Positions 9,337 to 19,189 are shown, counted from the first letter of the stretch. The stretch: 64,000 nucleotides of DNA from an uncultured Aquimarina sp. (GCF_947492965.1 NZ_CANLOZ010000011.1:56949-120948), one strand, 5' to 3'. A program made the numbers and translations. The notes: generated from the letters alone by a model not told the origin.

Positions 9337-10202
9337 TATACCTTTTATTAAGCATACTTTCTTCGAGCTGGATATTAATTACTTTTAAATTATTTAGCAA
9401 ATACAAAGTAGATACGTTACAAGCAATCGTTGTTAATTACATTGTTGCTTCTATTTCTGGTTTTATCGCATACCAAAAAACTATAGAGGTTAGTAAAATT
9501 GCTGAATTCAGTTGGTTTTACACCACCATTATTTTAGGTTTAGTTTTTATATTGGTTTTTAATCTCATGGCTATAACCACACAAAAAAACGGGCTTTCTG
9601 TAGCTGCAGTTGCAAGTAAAATGAGTGTAGCAATCCCTGTAATATTCGGCATTCTAGTTTATAAAGAAAGTACAGGATTTTTAAAAATCTCAGGTATTTT
9701 AATTGCACTGATTGCTGTTTATCTAACATCGGTAAAAAACACCAGTGGAATCTCTATAAAGACACAAAACTTAATATTTCCATTATTAGTTTTTCTTGGT
9801 GGAGGAATTATCGACACAAGTTTAAAGTTTATGGAAAAAAATCATGTAACTGAAGAAGAAACCGCTTTGTTTTCGGCTTGTATATTTGGTTCCGCCGCTG
9901 TTATAGGAATTTGTACCTTATCTTATAAATTATTTAAAAAAACTTTAAAAATAGCTCGAAAAAACATCATTGCAGGAATCTGCTTAGGTATTCCGAATTA
10001 TTTTTCAATTTATTTTTTGATTCAAGCACTAAGAAACGATACTTTAGATAGCTCAACGGTTTTTATCATTAACAACGTTGCTATATTATTATTATCTACC
10101 ATTGTAGGAGTGCTATTTTTCAAAGAAAAATTAATACAAAAAAACTGGTTAGGTATTATATTAGCAATAATTAGCATTCTGTTAGTTACTTACTCTATTT
10201 AA
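9333..10202 (+). CDS. EamA/DMT-family transporter
   Basis: A 289-residue integral membrane protein with ten predicted transmembrane helices in two repeats of five, typical of drug/metabolite (EamA) transporters. The second half shows the family-like I-N-N-V-A-I-L-L-L-S-T-I-V-G-V-L-F-F-K-E segment and the first half V-I-F-G-I-L-V-Y-K-E. Substrate unknown. The start is TTG at 9333, overlapping the HAD stop codon by 4 bp, so it is translationally coupled to that gene. Confidence 0.88.
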   Translation: MIYLLLSILSSSWILITFKLFSKYKVDTLQAIVVNYIVASISGFIAYQKTIEVSKIAEFSWFYTTIILGLVFILVFNLMAITTQKNGLSVAAVASKMSVAIPVIFGILVYKESTGFLKISGILIALIAVYLTSVKNTSGISIKTQNLIFPLLVFLGGGIIDTSLKFMEKNHVTEEETALFSACIFGSAAVIGICTLSYKLFKKTLKIARKNIIAGICLGIPNYFSIYFLIQALRNDTLDSSTVFIINNVAILLLSTIVGVLFFKEKLIQKNWLGIILAIISILLVTYSI

Positions 10203-10207
10203 TAATA

Positions 10208-10822
10208 TTGAACAATAGCGATTTATATAAAACCATAGACTCTCCAGGAGAAGAAGTCTTATTTAAAGATAAAAACAGTAAATTCTTTGGATATTCATTT
10301 CCTATTTCTAGGGAGGAAGATGTTAAACCAATAATTGAATCTTTAAAAAAACAACATCATGCCGCTAGGCATTGGTGCTATGCCTGGCAATTAGGTGTAG
10401 AAACTATCCAATATAGAAGCAATGATGATGGAGAACCTTCCAATTCTGCCGGACAACCAATTTATGGTCAAATACAATCTTTTGATGTTACTAATATCCT
10501 TGTGGTAGTTGTACGATATTTTGGTGGTGTTAAGCTTGGTGTTGGCGGATTAATTAACGCCTATAAAACGTCTGCTAAATTATCACTCGAAGCTTCAAAT
10601 GTTATAGAAAAAACAATTGATATTAAGTTTTGCATCACTTTTGAATACAAAAACATGAATAAAGTAATGCGAATTATCAAAGAAAAAAAGATCAAGATAT
10701 TAGATCAAAAACTAGAATTAAACTGTAAAATATTTATTTCTGTAAGAAAAACAGTCTCCAGTGAAATAAATGATCTTTTCTCTACGTTGTATGAAGTAGA
10801 AATTGAAAGATTAGCTAGTTAA
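10208..10822 (+). CDS. YigZ/IMPACT-family (UPF0029) protein
   Basis: A 204-residue protein with UPF0029 signatures: H-x-x-x-R-H-W-C-Y-A-W near residue 54 and D-D-G-E-P-S-N-S-A-G-Q-P near residue 77, then V-V-V-R-Y-F-G-G-V-K-L-G-V-G-G-L. The family is conserved from bacteria to the eukaryotic translation regulator IMPACT; the bacterial role is unclear. The start is TTG at 10208, 5 bp after the EamA stop. The 3' end overlaps the convergent thioesterase gene by 12 bp. Confidence 0.9.
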   Translation: MNNSDLYKTIDSPGEEVLFKDKNSKFFGYSFPISREEDVKPIIESLKKQHHAARHWCYAWQLGVETIQYRSNDDGEPSNSAGQPIYGQIQSFDVTNILVVVVRYFGGVKLGVGGLINAYKTSAKLSLEASNVIEKTIDIKFCITFEYKNMNKVMRIIKEKKIKILDQKLELNCKIFISVRKTVSSEINDLFSTLYEVEIERLAS

Positions 10823-11224
10823 GGTATTTTCTATAATTTCTAATAAGTAGGGAGGACATAAAATCGGCTTTCGTGTTTTCGTATCGACAAACACCAAAGT
10901 GGAAGAGGCAATTGTTAATAAATCTTGATTCTGATTGTATATTTCGTAGTCAAAAACAATACGAGCCGTAGGAATTTTCTTAAGGAAAGTTTTAACAGTT
11001 AATTCATCGTCAAAGAAGGCAGATTTCTTAAATTTAAAGTCTAAGGTAAAAACAGGAAGCATCACACCGTTCTCCTCCATATTCTTATATGAAATACCTA
11101 AACGAGACAACCAATCAATACGGGCTAACTCTAGGTATTGTGCGTAATTACCGTGGTGTACAACACCCATTTGGTCTGTTTCAGAATATCTAACTTTTAG
11201 TGAAGTTTCGGAAGTGATTGACAT
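10811..11224 (-). CDS. Acyl-CoA thioesterase, YbgC/4HBT hotdog family
   Basis: A 137-residue hotdog-fold protein. The signature R-Y-S-E-T-D-Q-M-G-V-V-H-H-G-N-Y (residues 12-27) contains the catalytic Asp17 of the 4-hydroxybenzoyl-CoA thioesterase group. The C-terminal A-S-S-T-L-V-F-V-D pattern also fits. It hydrolyses acyl-CoA thioesters, usually short chain. ATG at 11222-11224. It is divergent from dnaA and convergent with the YigZ gene, a gene order common in flavobacteria. Confidence 0.9.
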   Translation of the reverse strand: MSITSETSLKVRYSETDQMGVVHHGNYAQYLELARIDWLSRLGISYKNMEENGVMLPVFTLDFKFKKSAFFDDELTVKTFLKKIPTARIVFDYEIYNQNQDLLTIASSTLVFVDTKTRKPILCPPYLLEIIENTLTS

Positions 11225-11416
11225 ATATTTAATTATAAAAAAAATGAGCCATTTGGCATTAGAATCATTAAAGTATGCGAAAAAATTATTTAAAATTCAA
11301 CCCCAAATTCGTTTTTTTTTTACATTTTTTGTTCACATATTTGTCAAGCAAAAAAAGAAGGAACTTTTTCAACAATTTTCCGTTAATAACGATATTAAAG
11401 TAATCTAACCACTCTA

Positions 11417-12844
11417 ATGAATTTAACTGCGCAATCAGTTTGGGATAATTGTCTGTCGTTTATAGAAGATAACATTACCCCACAAGCTTTTAAAACCTGG
11501 TTTGAACCTATTAAAGCTGTAAAGCTTACTGATAGTGCTTTGAGCATCCAGGTACCTAGCAAGTTTTTTTACGAGTGGCTCGAAGAACATTATGTAAACC
11601 TTTTGAAGGTTTCTCTTACTCGAGAATTAGGAGAAACGGCAAAGCTGGTTTACATTATAAAAATGGAAAACACTTACGGTAATAAAAAACCATTTACAGA
11701 AAAGATTCCTAGCTCTAACAGAACACCTGTAACTTCTCAAGAAGTAGACGTACCTATTAAGAGTAAAAATCCAGAACTTAAGAATCCTTTTGTAATTCCT
11801 GGTATTCGAAATGTAAAAATTGAATCTCAACTAAATCCAAGCTATAATTTTGATAATTTCCTAGAAGGAGACTCTAACCGTTTAGCAAGATCTGCAGGTA
11901 TGGCAGTAGCTAACAAACCAGGAGGAACTTCTTTTAATCCTTTGTTGATTTTTGGAGGAGTTGGATTAGGTAAGACACATTTGGCACATGCAATAGGTGT
12001 AAACATAAAAGATAATTATCCAGAAAAAACAGTTTTATATATTTCTGCAGAAAAATTCACACAGCAATATATAGAGTCTGTTAAAAAGAACAATAGAAAT
12101 GATTTTATACATTTCTACCAAATTATAGACGTTCTTATTGTTGACGATATACAGTTATTATCTGGAAAAGCTGGAACTCAAGATGTTTTCTTCCATATCT
12201 TTAATCATTTACATCAAAATGGAAAACAGGTAATTCTTACCAGTGATAAGGCTCCTGTAGATATGCAAGATATCGAGCAGCGATTACTATCACGTTTTAA
12301 GTGGGGATTATCAGCAGAATTACATCAACCAGACTTTGAAACCCGTATATCTATAATTAAAAACAAACTTTATAGAGACGGTGTAGAAATGCCAGAAGAT
12401 ATAGTTGAGTTTTTAGCTAATAATATAAAAACAAATATCCGAGAACTAGAAGGCGCCATTATCTCTTTAATAGCTCATTCTTCTTTTAACAAAAAGGATA
12501 TTACAATCGACTTAGCGAAAGCAATTGTAGACAACTACGTTAAAAACACTAAACGAGAAGTTTCAATTGATTATATTCAAAAAGTAGTAAGTGACTATTT
12601 CCAAATGGATGTAGAAACTCTGCAGTCCAAAACTCGTAAACGCCATATCGTACAAGCAAGACAATTAGCTATGTTTTTTGCAAAAAAGCTAACAAAAGCT
12701 TCATTGGCTAGTATCGGTACTCAAATTGGAAAAAGAGATCACGCGACAGTACTGCACGCTTGCAAAACTGTGGACAATCTTTCTTCTACAGACAAACAGT
12801 TTAGAAAATACGTAGAAGACTTAGGTAAAAAACTTACATTATAA
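11417..12844 (+). CDS. dnaA: Chromosomal replication initiator DnaA
   Basis: A 475-residue initiator of chromosome replication. Domain I (1-85) has the W-F-E-P-I helix. Domain III holds Walker A G-G-V-G-L-G-K-T (180-187), Walker B I-V-D-D-I-Q near 235 and the initiator-specific Arg finger region. Domain IV near the C-terminus carries the DnaA-box signature K-R-D-H-A-T-V-L-H-A. Length and domain order are normal. ATG at 11417. The AT-rich upstream region (11225-11416) could hold promoter or origin elements, but I see no convincing cluster of DnaA boxes there. Confidence 0.98.
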   Translation: MNLTAQSVWDNCLSFIEDNITPQAFKTWFEPIKAVKLTDSALSIQVPSKFFYEWLEEHYVNLLKVSLTRELGETAKLVYIIKMENTYGNKKPFTEKIPSSNRTPVTSQEVDVPIKSKNPELKNPFVIPGIRNVKIESQLNPSYNFDNFLEGDSNRLARSAGMAVANKPGGTSFNPLLIFGGVGLGKTHLAHAIGVNIKDNYPEKTVLYISAEKFTQQYIESVKKNNRNDFIHFYQIIDVLIVDDIQLLSGKAGTQDVFFHIFNHLHQNGKQVILTSDKAPVDMQDIEQRLLSRFKWGLSAELHQPDFETRISIIKNKLYRDGVEMPEDIVEFLANNIKTNIRELEGAIISLIAHSSFNKKDITIDLAKAIVDNYVKNTKREVSIDYIQKVVSDYFQMDVETLQSKTRKRHIVQARQLAMFFAKKLTKASLASIGTQIGKRDHATVLHACKTVDNLSSTDKQFRKYVEDLGKKLTL

Positions 12845-12860
12845 ACAAAACATTTAATTA

Positions 12861-13313
12861 ATGAAGACTAAAATTCTAATGGTTTGCCTTGGAAACATTT
12901 GCAGGTCTCCATTGGCAGAAGGTATTTTAGCTTCTAAACTTGATCCTGATCTCTATCAAATCAGTTCTGCTGGAACAAGTAATTATCATATCGGAGAAAA
13001 ACCAGATATGAGATCTATACAAACAGCTAGAAATCATGGTATAGACATTAGTAATCAAAGAGCTGCACAATTCACTGTTAGTGACTTTGATTTATACGAC
13101 ATCATCTATGCCATGGACAACTCAAACTATCAAAACATCATAAAATTGTCTCGCAATTCTAGCGATAGAAAAAAAGTAAAACTGATTTTAAACGAATTGC
13201 ATCCTAACGAAAATCTAGATGTGCCAGATCCATACTACGGAGGAGATCAAGGATTTGAAAATGTATTTGAAATGTTAGATAAAGCTTGTGACCAACTAAT
13301 CCAAGAGTTATAA
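12861..13313 (+). CDS. Low-molecular-weight protein-tyrosine phosphatase
   Basis: A 150-residue enzyme. The P-loop C-L-G-N-I-C-R-S at residues 9-16 provides the nucleophilic Cys9 and Arg15, and the general acid lies in the D-P-Y-Y motif near residue 122. It dephosphorylates tyrosine on proteins, often controlling exopolysaccharide kinases in bacteria, though no kinase is seen nearby. It lies 16 bp after dnaA and is likely cotranscribed. Confidence 0.95.
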   Translation: MKTKILMVCLGNICRSPLAEGILASKLDPDLYQISSAGTSNYHIGEKPDMRSIQTARNHGIDISNQRAAQFTVSDFDLYDIIYAMDNSNYQNIIKLSRNSSDRKKVKLILNELHPNENLDVPDPYYGGDQGFENVFEMLDKACDQLIQEL

Positions 13314-13497
13314 CAAATAAAGATCTTACAAAACAAAGTTTTTGTATATTTAGTAAGCATTAACTACTTAAAATATTACATTCTTTGAAAAACATTACAG
13401 CGTTTTATGATAATTTAATATGTATTCATCATACATCTAATCATATTAACAACAACCACATTAGTTCATTTAATCAAAAAACTATTATTTTATAATT

Positions 13498-14229
13498 ATG
13501 GAATCAAAACCCCTAGATCCCAAAGGAAAACTATATCTAATACCAACTCGATTAGGTGATGATGTTCCTTTAGAAGTATTACCGATATCAATAAAAAAAG
13601 TTTTAGAACAAGTAAACCACTATATTGTCGAAAACGAAAAGCCTGCAAGAAGGTTTATTAAAAAGGTAAGTCCAAGTAAATCTCAGAGATCGCTAATCAT
13701 TCACTCAGTGAATAAATACACAGATGCTACGGAAATACCAAATTATTTAGCTCCCTGTTTAAATGGAGAATCTATTGGATTATTATCAGACGCAGGATGC
13801 CCTGGTATTGCAGATCCAGGAGCAGAAGTTGTGAGATTAGCACATGAAAAAGGAATCCAAGTAACACCGTTGGTAGGACCATCTTCCATATTTTTAGCAA
13901 TGATGAGTAGCGGAATGAATGGCCAGAACTTTTGTTTTAATGGATATTTACCAATAGATAAAGCTGACAGAAAGTCCACTATCAAATCCCTTGAAAAAAA
14001 TTCTTTAGAAAAGAATCAAGCTCAAATCTTTATAGAGACTCCGTATAGAAATGATAAAATGCTAGCTGATCTTACCGCTATTCTAAATCCAAACACTAGA
14101 TTATGTATTGCAAGTGATATTACACTTACTACAGAATACATACGCACCAAAACCGTAGAAGAATGGAGAAAAGAACAAATTGAGCTTCATAAGAAACCTA
14201 CAATTTTTATTATCCAAAGAGATTTTTAG
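13498..14229 (+). CDS. RsmI-like tetrapyrrole-methylase-fold SAM methyltransferase
   Basis: A 243-residue protein related to RsmI, which 2'-O-methylates C1402 of 16S rRNA. The signature L-L-S-D-A-G-C-P-G-I-A-D-P-G near residue 95 and V-G-P-S-S-I near residue 122 build the SAM pocket. The N-terminus departs from true RsmI (I-P-T-R-L-G-D rather than T-P-I-G-N-L-x-D) and the protein is about 40 residues shorter, so it may be the second, shorter paralogue common in Bacteroidota. Its exact target is therefore uncertain. It stands alone after a 184-bp gap. Confidence 0.82.
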   Translation: MESKPLDPKGKLYLIPTRLGDDVPLEVLPISIKKVLEQVNHYIVENEKPARRFIKKVSPSKSQRSLIIHSVNKYTDATEIPNYLAPCLNGESIGLLSDAGCPGIADPGAEVVRLAHEKGIQVTPLVGPSSIFLAMMSSGMNGQNFCFNGYLPIDKADRKSTIKSLEKNSLEKNQAQIFIETPYRNDKMLADLTAILNPNTRLCIASDITLTTEYIRTKTVEEWRKEQIELHKKPTIFIIQRDF

Positions 14230-14246
14230 AAAATACAAAAATTAAA

Positions 14247-14891
14247 CTAAAACTGAACTTTAGCTTTTCGATTAGGAACCACAAAAGAAGTATCAAATCC
14301 TGAAAAACGTTTCATGTAATAACGAATTGTAGTACCAAAAGCATCCGAAAAACCATCAACCCCTCCACTACGAAGGTATTTCTTAACAGCTCCTGGACCA
14401 GCAAGATGTGCCGCAGCTAATACTCCAGACTCGGTAACAACTACCCCATTCATCCTCTTACCAGTAAACCATTTAAGATCTCTACGTAAAATCCATTTAT
14501 TTCTAGAAAGATTTGCGTAAAATGCTTTTTCCTGTAATTCTGGGTTATTAAGAAAATCGTTTTTATTCTTAATACCAATTAAGGCTAGTGTTCCCATACC
14601 AAATTGATATTTACCCATGTAGCCAAATTGATTCACTACCCCATAATCTCCTCTAGATTCCTTAAAAGCTAAAGCTTCTTTAAAACCTACATATGAATTA
14701 CCTAATTCTGGATAAATTATAATATCGTTAAGATCATCTTCAATCTCATTGAAATTAGGTGCGATGTAGTAGAGATCCAAGCCCTCAGTGCTATAAGAAC
14801 TTAGATCTACTCTTTTTTTTGGTGTAAAACTTACTAAAACAACTCCCCCAATTGTAAGAATTACAAAAAGTCCAATTATCCTTTTTATCAT
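14247..14891 (-). CDS. Exported lytic-transglycosylase-like (lysozyme-fold) protein
   Basis: About 214 residues from the ATG at 14889-14891, chosen because it begins directly before the membrane anchor M-I-K-R-I-I-G-L; an upstream ATG at 14954 would add 21 atypical residues. The core F-K-E-S-R-G-D-Y-G-V-V-N followed by G-K-Y-Q-F-G resembles the catalytic E-S and G-x-x-Q-F motifs of soluble lytic transglycosylases. These cleave peptidoglycan glycan strands. A later A-A-H-L-A-G-P-G-A-V segment supports a lysozyme-like fold. It lies on the same strand as mltG and dapF, upstream of which is cell-wall related. Confidence 0.7.
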   Translation of the reverse strand: MIKRIIGLFVILTIGGVVLVSFTPKKRVDLSSYSTEGLDLYYIAPNFNEIEDDLNDIIIYPELGNSYVGFKEALAFKESRGDYGVVNQFGYMGKYQFGMGTLALIGIKNKNDFLNNPELQEKAFYANLSRNKWILRRDLKWFTGKRMNGVVVTESGVLAAAHLAGPGAVKKYLRSGGVDGFSDAFGTTIRYYMKRFSGFDTSFVVPNRKAKVQF

Positions 14892-15241
14892 ATAAAAAAT
14901 TTCTAAGTAGACACTAAAAAAGCGTTCCCCTCTACTTAAATTTTTGCGGTGCAAATATACGGCTTTTTTTTAAACAAAATAGATGCTTATGTTAAATTTA
15001 TTATAATGCTGAAAAACAGTATTTTACACTAAAAAAAGAGTTAAAAAAGCACTGAAAAAGTCAAAAAAAATCTTAATTCTTACACTTAAACGTCTAACAA
15101 GTAACTTTTGTCGATAAAAATTAAATCAAAGTACCGTGAAGAAATCCACAACAACTCAAACGATTTTGTTAATAAATAAAGTCGAAAAACAATAAGTCTT
15201 CCGTAAAATCTTTATTTTTTCCTACAAAAAAGCTAAGTGAT

Positions 15242-16285
15242 TTATCGCCTTACGCCTTGCTTATTAATCCAATTTATATATTGCTTTTTATTACGATTAT
15301 GTTGTTCAATACTCTTAGCGAATTTGTGATAACCGAAGTTTTCCACATTCGCTACGAAAAAATAGTACTCATGCTTTTCATAATTAAGAACAGCGTCAAT
15401 TGAAGAGATATCAGGCATCGTAATTGGACCTGGTGGTAATGTATTGTATTTATAAGTATTATAAGGACTATCTAACTCTAAATCTTTAAACAAAACTCTT
15501 TTGATTACTATATCCCAGTCATTCCTATGCTTCTTAAGTGCATATATTACGGTAGGATCTGCATCGAGTTTCCATCCATTATTATACCGATTCATATAAA
15601 CTCCAGCTACTCGAGGTCGTTCATCCACTTTAGCAGTTTCTTTTTGAACAATAGAGGCTACAGTAATAACTTCAGTAGCAGTTAAACCTATTTTTTTAGC
15701 TTTCGCTTTTCTTTCATCATTCCAAAAACGATTATACTCCTTCAGCATACGGCTTCTAAACTGCTCTGCTGATGTATTCCAAAAAAATTCATACTTGTTA
15801 GGTATATACATGGATAACGCATTATCGATAGTAAATCCATTTTCGTTAATAAAACTTTCATCCTTAAAAGCTTTTACAAGAGAAATACTATCCGCCTCTA
15901 TCTGTTGTGCTACTCTACCTGCTAAATTCTCTAAACGCTCTTGATTATTAAATGTCAATTGAATAGGAGTATTTTTACTTCTTAACAGATCCACAAGTTC
16001 ATTATTATTAAGCCCTTTTTTAATAATATATCTTCCTGCTTTCACTTTATTAGCATACCCTTTTTTTGCAGCAATTTTATCAAAACTATAAGGATCCTTT
16101 AATAAAGGGTGTATTTCTTTTTTCAATTCCTGAAAAGTAGTTCCTGAAGGAATAAATACGGTCTTAGTCTCTACTTCAAAATTTGTATTAGGAGAAAATA
16201 CAGCGTTATATACATAATACGCAAACCATCCTCCTGCTAATAAACCTATAAGTGCTATTAATAATAATATTCTTTTAATGTACAT
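15242..16285 (-). CDS. mltG: Endolytic transglycosylase MltG
   Basis: About 347 residues. A single N-terminal membrane anchor (M-Y-I-K-R-I-L-L-L-I) is followed by a LysM-like region (V-F-I-P-S-G-T-T-F-Q-E-L) and the YceG domain. The latter carries the catalytic Glu in S-I-V-Q-K-E-T and downstream A-G-V-Y-M-N-R, with D-S-P-Y-N-T-Y near the C-terminus. MltG cuts nascent glycan strands and sets their length. The start chosen is ATG at 16283-16285, right before the anchor, which makes an 11-bp overlap with the GNAT stop; ATGs up to 16324 are alternatives. Confidence 0.95.
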   Translation of the reverse strand: MYIKRILLLIALIGLLAGGWFAYYVYNAVFSPNTNFEVETKTVFIPSGTTFQELKKEIHPLLKDPYSFDKIAAKKGYANKVKAGRYIIKKGLNNNELVDLLRSKNTPIQLTFNNQERLENLAGRVAQQIEADSISLVKAFKDESFINENGFTIDNALSMYIPNKYEFFWNTSAEQFRSRMLKEYNRFWNDERKAKAKKIGLTATEVITVASIVQKETAKVDERPRVAGVYMNRYNNGWKLDADPTVIYALKKHRNDWDIVIKRVLFKDLELDSPYNTYKYNTLPPGPITMPDISSIDAVLNYEKHEYYFFVANVENFGYHKFAKSIEQHNRNKKQYINWINKQGVRR

Positions 16286-16802
16286 ATATATATTGATATA
16301 ATAATTCATTCTTGTAAATACCATTTACAAGATTCCATTCTTTTTTTATTCCTATTTTCTGAAATCCTTCTCCTTCAAAAAGTCCTATGCTTGCTAAATT
16401 ATCATCTGCAATATTCGCATATAGTTGGTGTAATCGTAGATGAGTATCGCCATATTTTTTAATTAGCCGTAAGGCTTCTTTACCATAACCTTTTCCTCGT
16501 TGCTCTGGCTCAGCAATGAGAATCCCTACTCCTGCTCTATTATGTGTTGGATTAAAATCAAACAAGTCAATTAATCCAATAGAAGCTCCGTCATTAGTAC
16601 TTATTAAAAGTCTTAATTGTTTAGCATCATATATATCTTGATGTGCATTTTCTAGATATTGCTTGATCAAAAAGCGTGAATAAGGGGTCTGTGTTGTACT
16701 CATTTCCCAAATCCGCTCATCATTCTCAATAATATATATAAAATCTAAATCTTCGGGCTCTAGTGCTCGTAGATATATATGCTCACCTTTTAATGTTAAC
16801 AT
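16275..16802 (-). CDS. GNAT-family N-acetyltransferase (RimJ/RimL-like)
   Basis: A 175-residue acetyltransferase with an N-terminal L-R-A-L-E-P-E-D-L typical of the ribosomal-protein acetyltransferase branch and the acetyl-CoA loop R-G-K-G-Y-G near residue 109. The C-terminal A-S-I-G-L-F-E-G-E-G-F-Q pattern fits the fold. Substrate unknown. The gene overlaps dapF by 7 bp upstream and mltG by 11 bp downstream, so dapF-GNAT-mltG behave as one tightly packed operon. Confidence 0.88.
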   Translation of the reverse strand: MLTLKGEHIYLRALEPEDLDFIYIIENDERIWEMSTTQTPYSRFLIKQYLENAHQDIYDAKQLRLLISTNDGASIGLIDLFDFNPTHNRAGVGILIAEPEQRGKGYGKEALRLIKKYGDTHLRLHQLYANIADDNLASIGLFEGEGFQKIGIKKEWNLVNGIYKNELLYQYIYVH

Positions 16803-17581
16803 GTAATTTCACCTTTAAAAACTTGTTCTGCCGGTCCAATAAGAAATACATCTTCATAACCATTATCAGTTTCACGGAAGGTAACTTTCAATTCTCCTCC
16901 TGGAGTTTTGACCTTAACCTCTTCTTTGTTTGTATTTTTGGTAGCGTGCATAGATAGTGCTACCGCAGTAACTCCTGTTCCACAAGATAATGTTTCGTCT
17001 TCTACTCCTCGCTCATAAGTTCTTACTGCAAACATATCATCATTTTGTTTTTGAACAAAATTCACATTACTTCCAGCTTCAAAATAAGGTGCTCCATTTC
17101 TAATTTTACGTCCAACATTAGTAACATCATAATTTACTATATCATCAACCATAGTAACATGATGCGGAGAACCAGTATCCAAAAACAGATGGGAATCATG
17201 CTTTTCTATCTCAGAAACATTTTGCATTTGCAAATACACCAAACCATCTTTAATTTCAGCTATATGCTTACCGTCTATTGCTGTAAAAACAGCTTTATCT
17301 TTAATAACTCCTAAGTACGCCGCAAAAGCAACTAGGCATCGTCCGCCATTACCACACATAGTACTTTCGTTTCCATCGGCATTAAAATAAACCATGGTAA
17401 AATCATCCTCTTCATTTCCTGGAAGCTCTAATAACATTAGACCATCTGCACCAATACCAAATTTTCTGTCACAAAGTCTTGCGAATAATTTGGTATCATT
17501 TTTGGACAATATCGAATCTCTGTTATCGATGATTACAAAATCATTACCTGTACCTTGGTATTTATAAAAAGTTAAGTTCAT
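16796..17581 (-). CDS. dapF: Diaminopimelate epimerase DapF
   Basis: A 261-residue epimerase converting LL- to meso-diaminopimelate, the precursor of lysine and of the peptidoglycan cross-link. The two catalytic cysteines sit in M-C-G-N-G-G-R-C (Cys76) and S-C-G-T-G-V-T (Cys200). Substrate-binding N-A-D-G and E-R-G-V-E-D-E-T are present. The ATG at 17579-17581 starts the dapF-GNAT-mltG operon. Linkage to mltG places precursor supply and glycan cutting together. Confidence 0.97.
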   Translation of the reverse strand: MNLTFYKYQGTGNDFVIIDNRDSILSKNDTKLFARLCDRKFGIGADGLMLLELPGNEEDDFTMVYFNADGNESTMCGNGGRCLVAFAAYLGVIKDKAVFTAIDGKHIAEIKDGLVYLQMQNVSEIEKHDSHLFLDTGSPHHVTMVDDIVNYDVTNVGRKIRNGAPYFEAGSNVNFVQKQNDDMFAVRTYERGVEDETLSCGTGVTAVALSMHATKNTNKEEVKVKTPGGELKVTFRETDNGYEDVFLIGPAEQVFKGEITC

Positions 17582-17604
17582 TATTTTAATTCAAATGTAA
17601 ACAA

Positions 17605-17612
17605 CAAAGGTA
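17605..17612 (-). promoter_or_regulatory. Candidate -7 element for the dapF operon
   Basis: On the minus strand this reads TACCTTTG, an exact match to the Bacteroidota TAnnTTTG -7 consensus, 24 bp before the dapF start codon. No clear -33 TTG is seen at the usual spacing, so the call is moderate. Confidence 0.45.
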
Positions 17613-17747
17613 CAAAGAAAGTATCCATATAATCGTTGTTAATAGAGCGTTAAATATCGAAAAAAAATATACTATAATTGTAATTTTAATTGTTATCAAC
17701 AGTCTATAATATAGTACTAGTCAAATTAAACGAAAAAAGAAAAGAAG

Positions 17748-19166
17748 ATGAAAAGATTTTTGAGCTTATTGGTTGTCGCTATTTTAGCAGGTGTAATGAC
17801 GTTAGGAGCGTATAAAATATTTCTGGAAACAGAACCTATCGTAATTACCAAAAACGAAACTACTCCAAAAACAAATGTAATACCCACAGCATATAATGCT
17901 ACAAATTTAGGTACCGCTCCAACAAATATTGATTTTACCGTTGCAGCAGAAAAAACAGTAAATGCAGTTGTGCACGTAAAACAATACGGAATTACGAAAA
18001 CTCCTAGAAATCTGATGGAATATTTCAGAAACGGTGGTTCTACAGAAAGAAGAATTCAAGGAGCAGGTTCTGGAGTTATTATAACAGAAGACGGTTATAT
18101 TGTTACTAATAATCATGTAATTGATGGAGCTACAGATTTAGAAGTTACTTTAAATAATAATAAATCATATAAAGCAGAAATCATTGGTACTGCTCCACAA
18201 TCGGATATTGCGTTGATTAAAATTAATACCGATGAAAAATTATCGTATATCCCATTTGGAAATTCTAATACTGCCAAAATTGGAGAATGGGTACTTGCGG
18301 TTGGAAACCCTTTTAACCTAACCTCTACCGTGACTGCAGGTATTATTAGTGCAAAATCAAGAGATTTAAATGAATATGATGGTAATTTTCAATCCTTCAT
18401 CCAAACAGACGCAGCCATAAATCCAGGAAACAGCGGTGGTGCTTTGGTAAATACGAGAGGAGAATTAATCGGAATAAACACTGCTATCACCTCACAAACA
18501 GGAAGTTATGTAGGATATGCTTTTGCCGTTCCCTCCAATAATGCCAGAAAAATCGTGGAAGACATTTTAGAATTTGGAGATGTACAAAGAGGTATTTTAG
18601 GTATCAATGGAGATAATCTTACGAAGCAAGTAATGGAAAAATACGACCTTAATGAAACACAGGGAGTTGTTATAACAAATGTAGGAGAAGATAGTGGTGC
18701 TAAAAAAGCAGGGCTTAAAGAAGGAGACGTAATTAAAGAAATTGATGGCTTAAAAATCAAGAAATTCTCAGATCTAACTGGATATGTTAACAGTAAAAGT
18801 CCGAATGATGTTATTACTGTAAAAATATTACGAGAAAACAGAGAATTAAGTGTACCTGTTACCTTAACCAAATACGTAATACAAAGATATAACATTGAAG
18901 ATGTAGGTGTAGAGGTAGCTAATCCTAATCCAGATTATTTAAAGAAATTTAATTTAGACCATGGAGTTATCATTAGCAAAGCACTAAGCCCAAGAATGCA
19001 GCGATACAATTTAGAAGGCTTAATTATTAGTGAGATTGATAACAAAAAAGTTAAAAACGTTTTACAAGTAAAACAGATCATAGAAAGCAAATATCCTGAG
19101 GACGATATCACGATCAGTTTGATAGATCGTAATGGAGAAAAGAGAGAATTTGTTTTTCAGAATTAA
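17748..19166 (+). CDS. Periplasmic serine protease, HtrA/DegP family
   Basis: A 472-residue envelope protease/chaperone with an N-terminal membrane anchor or signal (residues 4-22). The trypsin-like triad is His123 (N-N-H-V-I-D-G), Asp153 (Q-S-D-I-A-L) and Ser229 (G-N-S-G-G-A). Two PDZ domains follow (about 280-370 and 380-470). The family degrades misfolded envelope proteins. It is divergent from dapF; the gap of about 165 bp holds both promoters. A hairpin terminator follows. Confidence 0.95.
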   Translation: MKRFLSLLVVAILAGVMTLGAYKIFLETEPIVITKNETTPKTNVIPTAYNATNLGTAPTNIDFTVAAEKTVNAVVHVKQYGITKTPRNLMEYFRNGGSTERRIQGAGSGVIITEDGYIVTNNHVIDGATDLEVTLNNNKSYKAEIIGTAPQSDIALIKINTDEKLSYIPFGNSNTAKIGEWVLAVGNPFNLTSTVTAGIISAKSRDLNEYDGNFQSFIQTDAAINPGNSGGALVNTRGELIGINTAITSQTGSYVGYAFAVPSNNARKIVEDILEFGDVQRGILGINGDNLTKQVMEKYDLNETQGVVITNVGEDSGAKKAGLKEGDVIKEIDGLKIKKFSDLTGYVNSKSPNDVITVKILRENRELSVPVTLTKYVIQRYNIEDVGVEVANPNPDYLKKFNLDHGVIISKALSPRMQRYNLEGLIISEIDNKKVKNVLQVKQIIESKYPEDDITISLIDRNGEKREFVFQN

Positions 19167-19189
19167 GAATTATTGAGCATTATATATAG

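Noticed and set aside
11214..11408. 64-residue plus-strand frame before dnaA
   Set aside because: Lys/Phe-rich translation of an AT-rich promoter region, overlaps the thioesterase start, no signature; most likely intergenic.
11225..11416. Replication origin next to dnaA
   Set aside because: No clear cluster of DnaA boxes is visible, and in Bacteroidota oriC need not adjoin dnaA.
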